Source: an uncultured Clostridia bacterium
GTDB lineage: Bacteria; Bacillota; Clostridia; Christensenellales; UBA1242
Length of the DNA: 64,000 bases
Reading direction: 5' to 3'
NCBI GenBank assembly: GCA_944381215.1
Contig: CALWKF010000005.1
Coordinates: 23,773-87,772, forward strand
The notes under the pieces are model-generated. The model saw nothing but the letters and a program-made list of their open reading frames with translations. It was not told the DNA's origin and searched no databases. This document shows positions 46,581 through 55,420 of the stretch, in pieces. The first letter of the stretch is position 1. Every line of letters begins with the position of its first letter. The translations under genes and the position numbers were made by a program.

Positions 46581-47150
46581 ATGACAGCAAAAGATGTTAT
46601 AAAACACGCAGTTATGTATATAGGTGAAGGGAATCTGCTGTCGACCACAACTTTGGGAGGCTCGGGTACCCCCGATGACCAACAAACGGATAAGCTTGAT
46701 ATACTGCTAACTTGCGTGAATGATGTTGTAGAAACTCTTGCTTTGATGTATTTTCCTTTAAAATACGAGGAAAAAGTGCAAAATAACACAGGTTTTGTAT
46801 CTTTTTCGGAGTTAAGCAAAGATTTAGTGGATTTAATAAAAGTCGTCGACAAGTACGGATATGAATTAGGTTATGACACTTTTCCAACATATTTTGAGGC
46901 TCCAAAAGGCGAAGTTACTGTTGTTTACAACTATGCACCCGCCGAGGTTGATGATTTTACGGATACTTTGGAGGTGGCAGGCGACAAGGTAACGCTTCGA
47001 TTACTCAGTATCGGCGTCGCTAGCCGTTACTTCTTAATCATGGGAATGTATAGCGATGCTGAAGCTTGGCAAACAATGTTTGAGCGCGCAATTTTAGTAG
47101 CAAGTAGGCCTAAAACCGCTAAATTTATTAAAAAAAGAAGGTGGTTTTAG
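46581..47150 (+). CDS. head-completion / tail accessory protein (P22 gp4-like position)
   Basis: A 189-residue protein starting at 46581 after AAAAGGAGG. The N-terminal helix KDVIKHAVMYIGEGN, central YEEKVQNNTGFVSFSEL and VVYNYAPAEVDD, and C-terminal helices with a basic end (FIKKRRWF) resemble connector proteins that plug the portal. The position before a gp10-like gene matches P22-type podoviruses. The call rests on gene order and general pattern. Confidence 0.55.
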   Translation: MTAKDVIKHAVMYIGEGNLLSTTTLGGSGTPDDQQTDKLDILLTCVNDVVETLALMYFPLKYEEKVQNNTGFVSFSELSKDLVDLIKVVDKYGYELGYDTFPTYFEAPKGEVTVVYNYAPAEVDDFTDTLEVAGDKVTLRLLSIGVASRYFLIMGMYSDAEAWQTMFERAILVASRPKTAKFIKKRRWF

Positions 47151-48634
47151 TGTTTTACACGGAAAATATACCCAATTTAAATAAAAATAGCCTACGTGTT
47201 AAGTTAAGCGACTTTTCAAATGGTATCAACACAAATGTTGCAGAAAACATTTTGCCACTTAACTATGCCGTGAATGCTTATAACTATGATTTTAACTCGG
47301 GTGCACTTACGCCAGGGCTTGGACTAAAAGAACTTGTGGTGGATAATGGCACAACTACTAAAACGATGTTTATGCCAGAAATTGGTGTTAGCATTCGAAA
47401 ATTTTGGCATTTTAGGCGTTATGACAATAGTTTATCGCAATTTTCGCCGATTCTAATAGTGTATGGCGATAATGGGAAAATGTATATGGGCCGACTAATG
47501 ACCGCCGATTACTTTTTCTACGATACAGGCTCCACGTTTACAGAGGAGCCAATTGGTATAAATTATAGACTCGGCGACACAGACAGCTTCTTATGTTGTT
47601 GTCCTAACGAAATTGTAGTTTTTAATGGTTCCACGACTGCCGATGAGTACACCGAAAACGTGCCAAGTATCACATCAGTTGCTTTGCACGCGGGGAGATT
47701 GTTTGCAACCACGGGTGGCGACCAAAGTCAACTTTGGTTCAGCGACGACCTCGACCCTACAAACTGGAATGTGAGCGCCTTCGAAGGTGGTTATATCGAG
47801 CTCACTGATGAGCGCGGAACGTTAAAAAAGGTTATCGAATCTAATAATTACCTTTACGTTATTCGCGAATATGGAATTACTCGCGTGTCAGGTTGGGGAC
47901 TACAAGATGAGTTTACTGTAAAAAACCTATATCTTACTACAGGCAAGTTGTACTATAACAGCGCGGTTTTGTGTGGTGGCGTGATTTTAATGTTGTGTCG
48001 TGATGGTATTTACAGCTTTACTGGAGCAAGTATGCAAAAACTTGAGCTTGGCCTCGATAAATACTTCAAAAATGTCGATAATGACAACGCAATTGGTGCT
48101 TTTTTGGATGGAAAGTATTATTTAGCATGTAAACTTGACTTCGGCGACAATGTTGCGGTCGGGTGCGAAAGCTCGACTTATACCAACAACGCACTAATTG
48201 AGTACGACCTAGAAAACGGAAATATCAACATTTTGCGAGGCGTGGACATTTGTAGTATGACTCCTTTTCAAACGGAGTGGTTTAGTAAACTCGTAATTTG
48301 TCGCCGCGATGCAGAAACAAACAAACTTAGCGAGTTAACGCATGACGGCTTAATTTACAACACACCCACTAAAAAAGTGTGGACCAGTGCGCTAACCGAT
48401 ATGGGCTACCCAGCATACAAAAAGGCGATTCGCGCAATCTACATCAATACTACAAATGATATTGAAATTTCTATCAAAACCGATGAAAAGGAGTATAAAT
48501 TTAGCGCAAAAGGCTCAAATGCACCCGTAAAAGTCCCGATAAATCTAATTACAAAGCGTTTTAGTGTTACTTTTACAAGTACGACTGCCGATTGTGAAAT
48601 TTCAACCCCCGAGATTGAGGTGGCCTTATGCTAG
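47150..48634 (+). CDS. packaged-DNA stabilisation protein-like (P22 gp10-like), beta-rich
   Basis: A 494-residue protein starting at GTG 47150, after AAGGTGG; it overlaps the previous stop by one base. The opening SDFSNGINTNVAENILPLNY and the following NSGALTPGLGLKEL are typical of phage gp10-like and related head-closure proteins. The middle has propeller-like strands (LVDELYVIREYGITR-type; LYVIREYGITRVSG). Such proteins seal the portal below the connector. Overlaps the next gene by seven bases. Confidence 0.6.
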   Translation: MFYTENIPNLNKNSLRVKLSDFSNGINTNVAENILPLNYAVNAYNYDFNSGALTPGLGLKELVVDNGTTTKTMFMPEIGVSIRKFWHFRRYDNSLSQFSPILIVYGDNGKMYMGRLMTADYFFYDTGSTFTEEPIGINYRLGDTDSFLCCCPNEIVVFNGSTTADEYTENVPSITSVALHAGRLFATTGGDQSQLWFSDDLDPTNWNVSAFEGGYIELTDERGTLKKVIESNNYLYVIREYGITRVSGWGLQDEFTVKNLYLTTGKLYYNSAVLCGGVILMLCRDGIYSFTGASMQKLELGLDKYFKNVDNDNAIGAFLDGKYYLACKLDFGDNVAVGCESSTYTNNALIEYDLENGNINILRGVDICSMTPFQTEWFSKLVICRRDAETNKLSELTHDGLIYNTPTKKVWTSALTDMGYPAYKKAIRAIYINTTNDIEISIKTDEKEYKFSAKGSNAPVKVPINLITKRFSVTFTSTTADCEISTPEIEVALC

Positions 48635-49104
48635 GGAAATATGTATCAAATTTAGACAACTCAAGCCAAATTGATGACTTGGAAGAAAAAGTTGACTACT
48701 TACTCGAACAGATAAAACTCTTAAATTCTGCTAATACTCAGCCACAATTTATCTCTATATATTCAACTCAAACTCATACAATTAGCGCGACAGGCACGGG
48801 TAGTGGTTCGATTCCGTTAACAACTATAAGTGGACCGACTGGCGAAAAAGGCTTTGTGTTACTAACCGCAGTATTTGATACGGATAGCGCACACAGCATT
48901 ATGGCGTCAATAAGTTTTGGGAGCAATTCGCAATTATTCAATCTCTATTTACCAGCAAATCAAACAACTGTTACGTTGTCGACTGAGGTAAATCTAGGTC
49001 AAAATCTAGCAGGTAATTTTAGTATAATTGCGGGTGAAGCCGACGTTAAGGTGTCTAACATTGGTCTCATTATTGTGGGTAAAAACATAACAAAAATTAC
49101 ATAA
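48628..49104 (+). CDS. fibre- or needle-like trimeric phage protein
   Basis: A 158-residue protein with an N-terminal coiled coil (IDDLEEKVDYLLEQIKLLN, about 15-33) and a glycine/serine/threonine-rich beta domain (45-158). This plan is common for trimeric head fibres, tail needles and receptor-binding tips. It overlaps the previous gene by seven bases. Exact role unknown. Confidence 0.55.
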   Translation: MLGKYVSNLDNSSQIDDLEEKVDYLLEQIKLLNSANTQPQFISIYSTQTHTISATGTGSGSIPLTTISGPTGEKGFVLLTAVFDTDSAHSIMASISFGSNSQLFNLYLPANQTTVTLSTEVNLGQNLAGNFSIIAGEADVKVSNIGLIIVGKNITKIT

Positions 49105-49109
49105 ACTAG

Positions 49110-49145
49110 TGCATAGTACTATAAATTTCGTGTAAAAGTGGTGAA
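49110..49145. repeat. dispersed repeat copy with TGCATAGTAC head inside the phage block
   Basis: TGCATAGTACTATAAATTTC followed by GTGTAAAAGTGG. The first 19 bases are the same as at 51333-51351. It lies in the only sizeable gap of the phage operon. Confidence 0.6.
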
Positions 49146-49149
49146 TATT

Positions 49150-49266
49150 ATGCAAAAATCAAAATATACAAGCAAAATTAAACTATTAAAACTTATTAAA
49201 AAAATCAAAAAAGAAGAATATTTTAGAAACGGAGGTTTTTATGCAAACGGAAGTTTTAGAGGATGA
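49150..49266 (+). CDS. possible 38-residue basic protein
   Basis: An ATG at 49150, nine bases after AGTGGTGA, opens a 38-codon lysine-rich frame (MQKSKYTSKIKLLKLIKKIK...) that overlaps the next gene by 26 bases. Composition suggests an amphipathic peptide. It may be leader sequence only. Confidence 0.3.
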   Translation: MQKSKYTSKIKLLKLIKKIKKEEYFRNGGFYANGSFRG

Positions 49267-50239
49267 AGAAAAAGAAAAAGACGCAACCGATACGGGCGCA
49301 ACTAATACTCAAAACACGACGACTAATACATCTAACACTCAAAATACGACAACTCAAACTCAGCCAGAACCTGTTGCTGAAACAAGTACTAATAACCAGC
49401 CACTGACATCAACAAAGGTTGATGTGGACGCGGTAAAGGACCATTTGCAAGAAATTGAAAACCAGTTTGCTTCACAGTATCCTGTGTTTGATGAATCGAT
49501 ATACGACGGGCTAGATTATCAAAGGGTCGAAATGCCTACCGCAGAGTCAATCGCTCAAATGGCGCAGGAGGATCTTAGTGATTACAGACAAACCCATGTC
49601 GAAAACATCAATACAGATTACATGGCGGATGTGAATTCGTTAAACAATCAGGAAAGCGAAGTGCAAAACGAGTTGAGTACGACCCAAGATGAGTTGGCTA
49701 CCGAGCGCGATTACGGACTTGCAAGACAGCAGTCGGAAAACATCTCGCAAGGAATCGAGAGATCGAGCATTGCATCTAACCGCGCTAATACTTTTAACGC
49801 AACAATCGATCGCGAATTGGAAACTGCCTTGAATCAAGCAAACAACGAGCTTGCAGAAATTTCGTTAAAACGCGAAATTGCAGAGAGCGAGTTTAGACAA
49901 GCGTTGGAAAATTTCGACATTACTTATGCCAATAAACTCGAAAACCGCATTTCAGAACTGACAAAAGAATACTCAAACAAGCAGTCCGAGGCGCTTGAAT
50001 ACAACGAGCGCATCCAAAAACAGCGCGAGCAAGTATATAATGAGTGGAAACGTTGGGCTGACACTTACACCTCGCAACTCGATTCTCAAAAAGGCATGCA
50101 AAAGGCCTACTATGTCATCGATCAGATTAAAGGCCTGTCGCGTCGTGATGCTATGGAATTTTTGAAGGATGCTGACATCGTAAAGGCTCTGGGGATTTGG
50201 TATAATGCTGTTCTTGACTACGTCGAGCGCGTGTTGTAG
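49241..50239 (+). CDS. coiled-coil phage protein (possible internal/ejection protein)
   Basis: A 332-residue protein with a Thr/Asn/Gln-rich disordered start (about 10-60) and long coiled coils (about 65-290; NELSTTQDELATERDY, LETALNQANNELAEISLKRE). A strong CGGAGG site precedes the ATG. In podoviruses, internal proteins ejected with DNA are helical and encoded at this distal position, but spanin-like or tail roles are possible. Family not recognised. Confidence 0.5.
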   Translation: MQTEVLEDEEKEKDATDTGATNTQNTTTNTSNTQNTTTQTQPEPVAETSTNNQPLTSTKVDVDAVKDHLQEIENQFASQYPVFDESIYDGLDYQRVEMPTAESIAQMAQEDLSDYRQTHVENINTDYMADVNSLNNQESEVQNELSTTQDELATERDYGLARQQSENISQGIERSSIASNRANTFNATIDRELETALNQANNELAEISLKREIAESEFRQALENFDITYANKLENRISELTKEYSNKQSEALEYNERIQKQREQVYNEWKRWADTYTSQLDSQKGMQKAYYVIDQIKGLSRRDAMEFLKDADIVKALGIWYNAVLDYVERVL

Positions 50240-50251
50240 AGGGTGATATAA

Positions 50252-51121
50252 GTGAGTGAAACCTTAAAAAACCGACTCAAAAGTTATAGTTTTTGGGTAT
50301 CTCTTGCAAGTGCGGTTTTGCTACTTGTTCAAGCGATAGGTAAGCCTCTTGGTCTAGTTATCAATGAGGAAATCTACATGTCGATTGTCAACAGTGTGTT
50401 AGGTGTGTTTGTGGTGCTGGGCATAATTTCGCACCCTGCACAAAATTTGTTAGGCTCCAAGACTGACCAGACAACAATAACAGATAGTACAACGACGGCA
50501 ACCGACAGTGCTCAACCAGGCGCAACTATTAAAATCGACAGTGCTCAACCTAGCGCAACTACTAACATCCAAAGCCCGCAAAGCGTCGAAAGTGTTAACC
50601 AAAATTTGCAAAGTATCGACCAAAATCAACAAAATAATAACAAAAATGCAGAAAATTTGCAAAATTTTAGTGATTTTTCCATGTTTTTACAAACTAACGC
50701 TTTAAACTCGCAAGAGGTAACTATACCAACAAGCAATGATCAATCGCCCTTTAACTTTAATTTTACAACCGATCAGTTTGCTGTTGATACCAGCTCAAAT
50801 AACGCGACCCTAGATACTAGAACAACATCAAATACTCACGCGGACCTTTCGATACATAATGACGATATTACCAAAAGTGCGACACTAAATTCAACTCAAA
50901 GCGCTAGTATATTACAAACCGATTCAACCCAAAACACAAACATGATGTCGAATAATAATACTATAAATTCGGTATCAAATGCTGGGCTAAATAACAATGC
51001 ACAAGGGGCAAATACACAATCAAACGACACTCGCATTATAAACGGAATGGTGGTAAAAAATTACGCAAATCACGGAGGCGGAGTAGAGCAGGACACCAAA
51101 AACGATAGTGCAAATTGTTAG
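50252..51121 (+). CDS. phage holin-like protein with long low-complexity tail
   Basis: Residues 1-75 match phi-LC3-type holins: LKSYSFWVSLASAVLLLVQ, GLVINEEIYMSIVNSVLGVFVVLGIIS and the following HPAQ end, with two transmembrane helices. Residues 76-289 are an unusual extension of S, T, N, Q and D (TTTATDSAQPGA repeats) ending in GMVVKNYANHGGGVEQ. Phage holins of this type are normally about 80-130 residues. No endolysin gene follows. The start is a GTG after AGAGGGTGA. Confidence 0.75.
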   Translation: MSETLKNRLKSYSFWVSLASAVLLLVQAIGKPLGLVINEEIYMSIVNSVLGVFVVLGIISHPAQNLLGSKTDQTTITDSTTTATDSAQPGATIKIDSAQPSATTNIQSPQSVESVNQNLQSIDQNQQNNNKNAENLQNFSDFSMFLQTNALNSQEVTIPTSNDQSPFNFNFTTDQFAVDTSSNNATLDTRTTSNTHADLSIHNDDITKSATLNSTQSASILQTDSTQNTNMMSNNNTINSVSNAGLNNNAQGANTQSNDTRIINGMVVKNYANHGGGVEQDTKNDSANC

Positions 51122-51180
51122 AATTATTTTACTATTACTTAAATTAATCACCTAATATTACGCCGATTTTTATAGCACAA

Positions 51181-51216
51181 GAGAAGGGGGGGGAAGTACG
51201 CCCCCTTCTCTTTTTA
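51181..51216 (+). terminator. strong terminator ending the phage block
   Basis: GAGAAGGGGG (51181-51190) and CCCCCTTCTC (51201-51210) form a perfect 10-bp stem, followed by five T residues. Confidence 0.92.
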
Positions 51217-51220
51217 TTTT

Positions 51221-51554
51221 TGTGCTCTAAAATTTCATAAAATTTAATAATTTTGCTTGTATTTTTTAAAAAATATCAAAAATATAGCAATTTTACACTA
51301 AAATTATAGTACTATGCAATAGTTTTCAAAATTGCATAGTACTATAAATTTGATTCAAATCTATCTAAAAAATTCAACAAATTCTTGTGTTATATTACAA
51401 ATTGAATAAAAATATATGTTGCTTTTTATCGGTAAAATGTTACTAAAATATAAAAATAAAAAAAGTGAGATGACTCACTTTAAACTAGTTGAATTTTAAG
51501 TTTTAACATTGATAAAGTTATATTAGATAGGGTAGAATAAGTATAAAAGATTTA
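51221..51554. repeat. AT-rich region with a double copy of the dispersed repeat
   Basis: No gene is seen. Two inverted heads, GTACTATGCA at 51309-51318 and TGCATAGTAC at 51333-51342, face outward from a 14-base centre and form a palindrome-like pair. The left copy runs down to about 51245 and matches 4745-4805. Confidence 0.6.
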
Positions 51555-51872
51555 TCAATGCGTAGGTAAAATCTGCGGGTGCCCGCGTGGCTTCGTGTCC
51601 TCCACGAGTCCCATTTCTTCACGTTGACGTTGGAGCATGTACTCCTTTAGTGCAATTGCCAATTGCTCGGGACAGCTTGTTTCATTTTTGCACTTAATTC
51701 CATCACATATACTTATGACCTCGGTAATAGGTCGTCCAACTGCAAAGCGCACCAACGCCTGCAATGCTCCCGTGCAACCTCCTAAAAATTTTAGGTCGGT
51801 AAGGATACCACTGTCATCGACCTCGAATAAGATTTGCCGAGAGCAAGTACCTTGCGGTCTAAATGCTTCCAT
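51555..51872 (-). CDS. TSCPD-domain protein
   Basis: A 105-residue protein starting at 51872 after GGAGG. It has the family order GTCSRQILFEV, FLGGCTGALQALVRFAVG and the eponymous TSCPEQLAIAL (here TSCPE). This domain is also found at the end of some ribonucleotide reductases, but the stand-alone form has no established function that I can state. It follows the DUF4364 gene by 15 bases in the same transcript. Confidence 0.88.
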   Translation of the reverse strand: MEAFRPQGTCSRQILFEVDDSGILTDLKFLGGCTGALQALVRFAVGRPITEVISICDGIKCKNETSCPEQLAIALKEYMLQRQREEMGLVEDTKPRGHPQILPTH

Positions 51873-51887
51873 AATTTCCTCCAATTT

Positions 51888-52436
51888 TTAGCCGAGTAGG
51901 TTTGTGTAAACAAATTCATAAAAACTCGGCGCCTTGTCCGTCCAAATTTCCACAGCTTTCACAGCATCGGCACGCGTTTGGAAATTGATTTTGATTTCAA
52001 ACATTGGCTCACTGCTGGCGGTCTCAATAATGCGTAAAGTTACCATGTACGTGCCATCGCTGTTTTTGTGGAAGTCCGCGACATATTCCTGCAACCTCTT
52101 GAAGTACATACGATTGGTTTTGCAAAATTCACTGATTTCCTCGCGAGTCTTTTCGGGGACCTCTTCGTAGTAAATGCTGAGACCACTGCGCCCCTTTGCG
52201 GTCAAGGTGTACCGACAACGCTTGTTATCCAGGGAATCGGGCGTGTAGATAAAACCATCACGCAAGAGGTCGTGAAAGACCGAGACGCACTCCATGTAGT
52301 TTATCCAGTCGTTTCTGGTCGTGCAGATGTCGAGAATGAACTGCTCTGTGAGCGGAATCTCGATTTGTTCTAGCATGTATAGTAGCATTAACTTTGTCTG
52401 AAAATCATCATTGCTAAACTCTAACTTCACTTTCAA
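51888..52436 (-). CDS. DUF4364 family protein
   Basis: A 182-residue protein with an N-terminal winged-helix-like region (KLMLLYMLEQIEIPLTEQFI, then INYMECVSVFHDLLRDGFIY) and a C-terminal alpha/beta part, as in the DUF4364 family common in Clostridia. It may bind DNA, but no function is established. It is the first gene of a two-gene operon with the TSCPD protein, preceded by GGAG. Confidence 0.85.
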   Translation of the reverse strand: MKVKLEFSNDDFQTKLMLLYMLEQIEIPLTEQFILDICTTRNDWINYMECVSVFHDLLRDGFIYTPDSLDNKRCRYTLTAKGRSGLSIYYEEVPEKTREEISEFCKTNRMYFKRLQEYVADFHKNSDGTYMVTLRIIETASSEPMFEIKINFQTRADAVKAVEIWTDKAPSFYEFVYTNLLG

Positions 52437-52598
52437 TCACTCCTCAAATTAAAAACATATATATTTTAGCACACGCAAAAAATTTAGGCAAATAAAACTC
52501 TATATATTTTTGTACTAAAATGCCGAAAAATCGTTTTTATTTTTTAATTAAATATGATATAATATGAATAATTATACAAAAGTTTAGGTGGTATAAAA

Positions 52599-53369
52599 GT
52601 GGAATTAAACGAGCAGTATCAAGCATTTTGTAACGCGTGTGATGATTTAAGAGCGTCAAAAATAATTCTTGCCGACGCAAAGGTGAGCAAAATTTTGAGG
52701 AGCGTCGTGTCGTGCCCGAGTTTAGTGGAAATTATCGGCGACGCGCTGGTGGGGTACAACTACGCAAACGAACTAGGTAAGTGCGTAACGACCGACCTCG
52801 AGGGGAACAAGCACATCAATCTCCCGCCCGAGCCCTACCGCGTGATTGCGCTAGTGTTTAGTATCCTAACCGAGTTCGACACTCGCAGACTCGATTTGCA
52901 GGAGTTTGTTGAGCAGTACTTCCACGCGGACGGAATTCAAGAGTCGTTTGAGAGATTTTGCGAAGAGTTGATAGTGCCTTTCCGCGATTTTCTGTGCGAT
53001 TGGGTGGGGTACAAGACTGGTAAAAAGGAGGAAGAAAGCATGAATTCAAATGAGGAAGTTATGGACATGCGCGAGGAAAACACGGAGGAAACGGGTGACA
53101 CGGCCGAGGCTTTGTTTGCCGACCTCAAAATTATCCTAAACCAAATAAAAGAAACCGTAAACCTCGACACAAAAATCAAGCCCGACCGCCTCGACGACCT
53201 AAATATCACGCTGGACGCACTACTCGAGAGCCTCGAGTTAAAGAATTTCAAAATCTTAAATGCGCTACTCATCAGTCTAAACAATATGCTGACCCCAATA
53301 AAATCGGTGAGATTTTACAACATGGAATTGCAGAACCGCTTGGCAAAATTCTACGACAGTTACCTATAA
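52599..53369 (+). CDS. protein of unknown function
   Basis: A 256-residue acidic cytoplasmic protein starting at GTG 52599 after AGGTGG. An N-terminal helical domain (1-145, containing LPPEPYRVIALVFSILTEFD) and a C-terminal helical domain (about 165-256) are joined by a glutamate-rich linker. No motif recognised. It is a single gene with an AT-rich promoter region (a TATAAT lies at about 52557) and its own terminator. Confidence 0.7.
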   Translation: MELNEQYQAFCNACDDLRASKIILADAKVSKILRSVVSCPSLVEIIGDALVGYNYANELGKCVTTDLEGNKHINLPPEPYRVIALVFSILTEFDTRRLDLQEFVEQYFHADGIQESFERFCEELIVPFRDFLCDWVGYKTGKKEEESMNSNEEVMDMREENTEETGDTAEALFADLKIILNQIKETVNLDTKIKPDRLDDLNITLDALLESLELKNFKILNALLISLNNMLTPIKSVRFYNMELQNRLAKFYDSYL

Positions 53370-53374
53370 ATTAA

Positions 53375-53405
53375 GGACACGAAAATGGTGTCCATTTTTT
53401 ATTTT
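53375..53405 (+). terminator. terminator after the unknown gene
   Basis: GGACAC (53375-53380) and GTGTCC (53388-53393) form a perfect stem with a seven-base loop, followed by a T-rich tail. Confidence 0.85.
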
Positions 53406-53618
53406 TATACATTTTTGTTATAAAATATTGCTACCATGCTGTTATATTAAAACCACTATGCCCTTGTGTTGTAAAAAGTATATATTATATAGGAATATAT
53501 AAAAAGACGTTTTTAAATTTGCGTAGGAGTATGCTAAAAAACTGCCTTATATTATATATGAATAGGATTACAAAGGCTGAAAAGTTGTTAAAATAGCAGT
53601 AAAGGCTAAAATTGAATT

Positions 53619-54611
53619 TTACATAAACAACAGCACTAAAACAAGGCACACCAGCCCCGAAATAATGGCTTGCGTGAATTTTTGGAGGAAAAATACTGAC
53701 TTCTTTATTCCGCACTTTGAGAGGAAGGTGAGGGCCTGGAAATGAATGCTGATTCCTCCCCACGAAATCAGCGCGCACGCGATTGGTGTGAGAACTTTGA
53801 GGTCGACCCTAGAGGTAGAAAGGTCTAAACACCCGCGCGTAACCTCAAAAATGCCACTCGAAATGCCCACACTCAAACTTTCGGGCAACCCAACCGCACT
53901 AAAAATCGTGCTAATTGCCCCCGAAATCGCGGATAGAATGCCAAAGTTGTTTAACACGTCGATGAGTATAAAAAATATCGCAATGTATCCGCCGACCAGC
54001 AAAATCGAGATTATTGAGTCGTACATGGTTTTGGATAAAATGTCCTGCGTGTCTTGGTTTAAGGTGTATGTGCGGTCGAGGCTCTCGCGCTTGTAGCCGT
54101 AGTTGCGGTATAAAATGCCGTTGAGTAGCGCGCCGATGTAGTGCGAAAACAGCATAATAAGGCCCGCCGTGTGGTCGAGAAACATGCTCACCCCAACAGC
54201 CCCCACGATAAACAGCGGGCCCGAGGTCGACGCAAAAGCATTGATGCGCATCACTTGCTCCCGTGTCAGCGCGCCATTTAGGTACATCTCGCTCGTAATC
54301 TTTGCGCCCACGGGATAGCCCGAAATTATCGAGAGCAAGTACACAATGCCACTGCTCCCAGGACAGTGAAAAAGCGTTTTCGTAAAGGGACTTAGGTGGC
54401 TCCCCAGTTTGTCCACAACCCGAAGCTTTATAAGTAGCCCCGAAAAAAAGAAAAAGGGAAAAAGGGCAGGGAGCACATTGTTTAGCCACACAAGTAGCCC
54501 GTTTGTAACCGACTTCATATAGGTGTCAGGACTCAGCACCAGCGCAACCATAAAGAACAAAATCAAGCCCACCAATGCCAAGTATCTCAGCCTTATAAAC
54601 AAAACTTTCAT
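53619..54611 (-). CDS. ylbJ: sporulation integral membrane protein YlbJ
   Basis: A 330-residue polytopic membrane protein with nucleoside-recognition (Gate) domain features: LPALFPFFFFSGLL, YLLSIISGYPVGAKI, NAFASTSGPLFIVGAVG and SSGIFEVTRGC. In Bacillus YlbJ is a sigma-E product needed for spore cortex formation. Eight or so hydrophobic helices are visible. It stands alone on the minus strand. Confidence 0.9.
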   Translation of the reverse strand: MKVLFIRLRYLALVGLILFFMVALVLSPDTYMKSVTNGLLVWLNNVLPALFPFFFFSGLLIKLRVVDKLGSHLSPFTKTLFHCPGSSGIVYLLSIISGYPVGAKITSEMYLNGALTREQVMRINAFASTSGPLFIVGAVGVSMFLDHTAGLIMLFSHYIGALLNGILYRNYGYKRESLDRTYTLNQDTQDILSKTMYDSIISILLVGGYIAIFFILIDVLNNFGILSAISGAISTIFSAVGLPESLSVGISSGIFEVTRGCLDLSTSRVDLKVLTPIACALISWGGISIHFQALTFLSKCGIKKSVFFLQKFTQAIISGLVCLVLVLLFM

Positions 54612-55155
54612 GGTTTATTTTATTAAAAAGTTCCGCCAATTATAACGCGACCTCAAAAAGTGCTGGAAATGTTTGTACCTAAGAGAATAAATACGCTGCC
54701 AGAAGAATCTCAGCCGCTTTTGTTCTATCACATCTTTACGGTTTGTTGAGTGGTGTTTTAAGAGGAATAGATGCGGACAGCGTATTGCTAAACTTTTTTA
54801 AGAGGCAGGAATGAGATTCTTCGTCTCAGGCTACGCGGGGCGGGCTCAGAATGACCAAGAGAGATTCTTGTCTAAGGCAGCCTAGGCCCATTCCGTTCTG
54901 TTTTTTCAATAACCAATAAAAGTGCTGTCATCCTGAGTGTCGACCCGCAACGCCTTCGTAACTCAGCGCATAAGTAAAGCAATAATAGAAATATTTAGCC
55001 TGACGCTGCCCGAAGAATCTCATTCCGCTTTTTAAATAATACTTTTATATAAATCTTTTCATTTAAGGTGCAAAAATATCTTCGTGGTGCAGTTCGATAA
55101 TGACCACCAAATTACTAGTAATTAGACAAAATAATTCATATTTTCAATACAAAAT
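54612..55155. repeat. cluster of GTCATCCTGAGC/GAAGGATCTC-type dispersed repeats
   Basis: No gene is seen. The stretch holds one inverted copy (54811-54857, ATGAGATTCTTCGTCTCAGG to CTCAGAATGACC) and two partial forward copies (54926-54960 and 54997-55028), with a further fragment near 54691-54718 (CGCTGCCAGAAGAATCTC). Confidence 0.75.
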
Positions 55156-55207
55156 AACCGAGTTTAGCAATATTAACCCTCAAAACATTTGCTAAATCTC
55201 GGTTTTT
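55156..55207 (+). terminator. terminator-like hairpin
   Basis: AACCGAGTTTAGCAA (55156-55170) pairs with TTGCTAAATCTCGGTT (55189-55204) with one bulged base, followed by T residues. It could terminate read-through into the M50 protease gene. Between it and 55421 there is a second inverted repeat (TGCTAGTT with AACTAGCA, about 55338-55376). Confidence 0.65.
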
Positions 55208-55420
55208 ACTTTATAATATAAATTATCGTATAATTGACGCAATCTAACTGCCCATATAAAAGGCAAATTTCCACAAATCGCATACTACGGCCTTTTGCTT
55301 GCTGGTAAGTAGCAAGTAACACACGTGGACAAGAATTTGCTAGTTGGTATTCGGTTAAATCTTGCTAACTAGCATTAGGTAGGCGCAAAATACGATACTA
55401 ATCAACTTGGAGGAACAACT

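Noticed and set aside
53911..54489. 192-codon minus-strand frame overlapping ylbJ
   Set aside because: It is an out-of-frame shadow of the clear YlbJ membrane protein, with His/Arg/Cys-rich noise.
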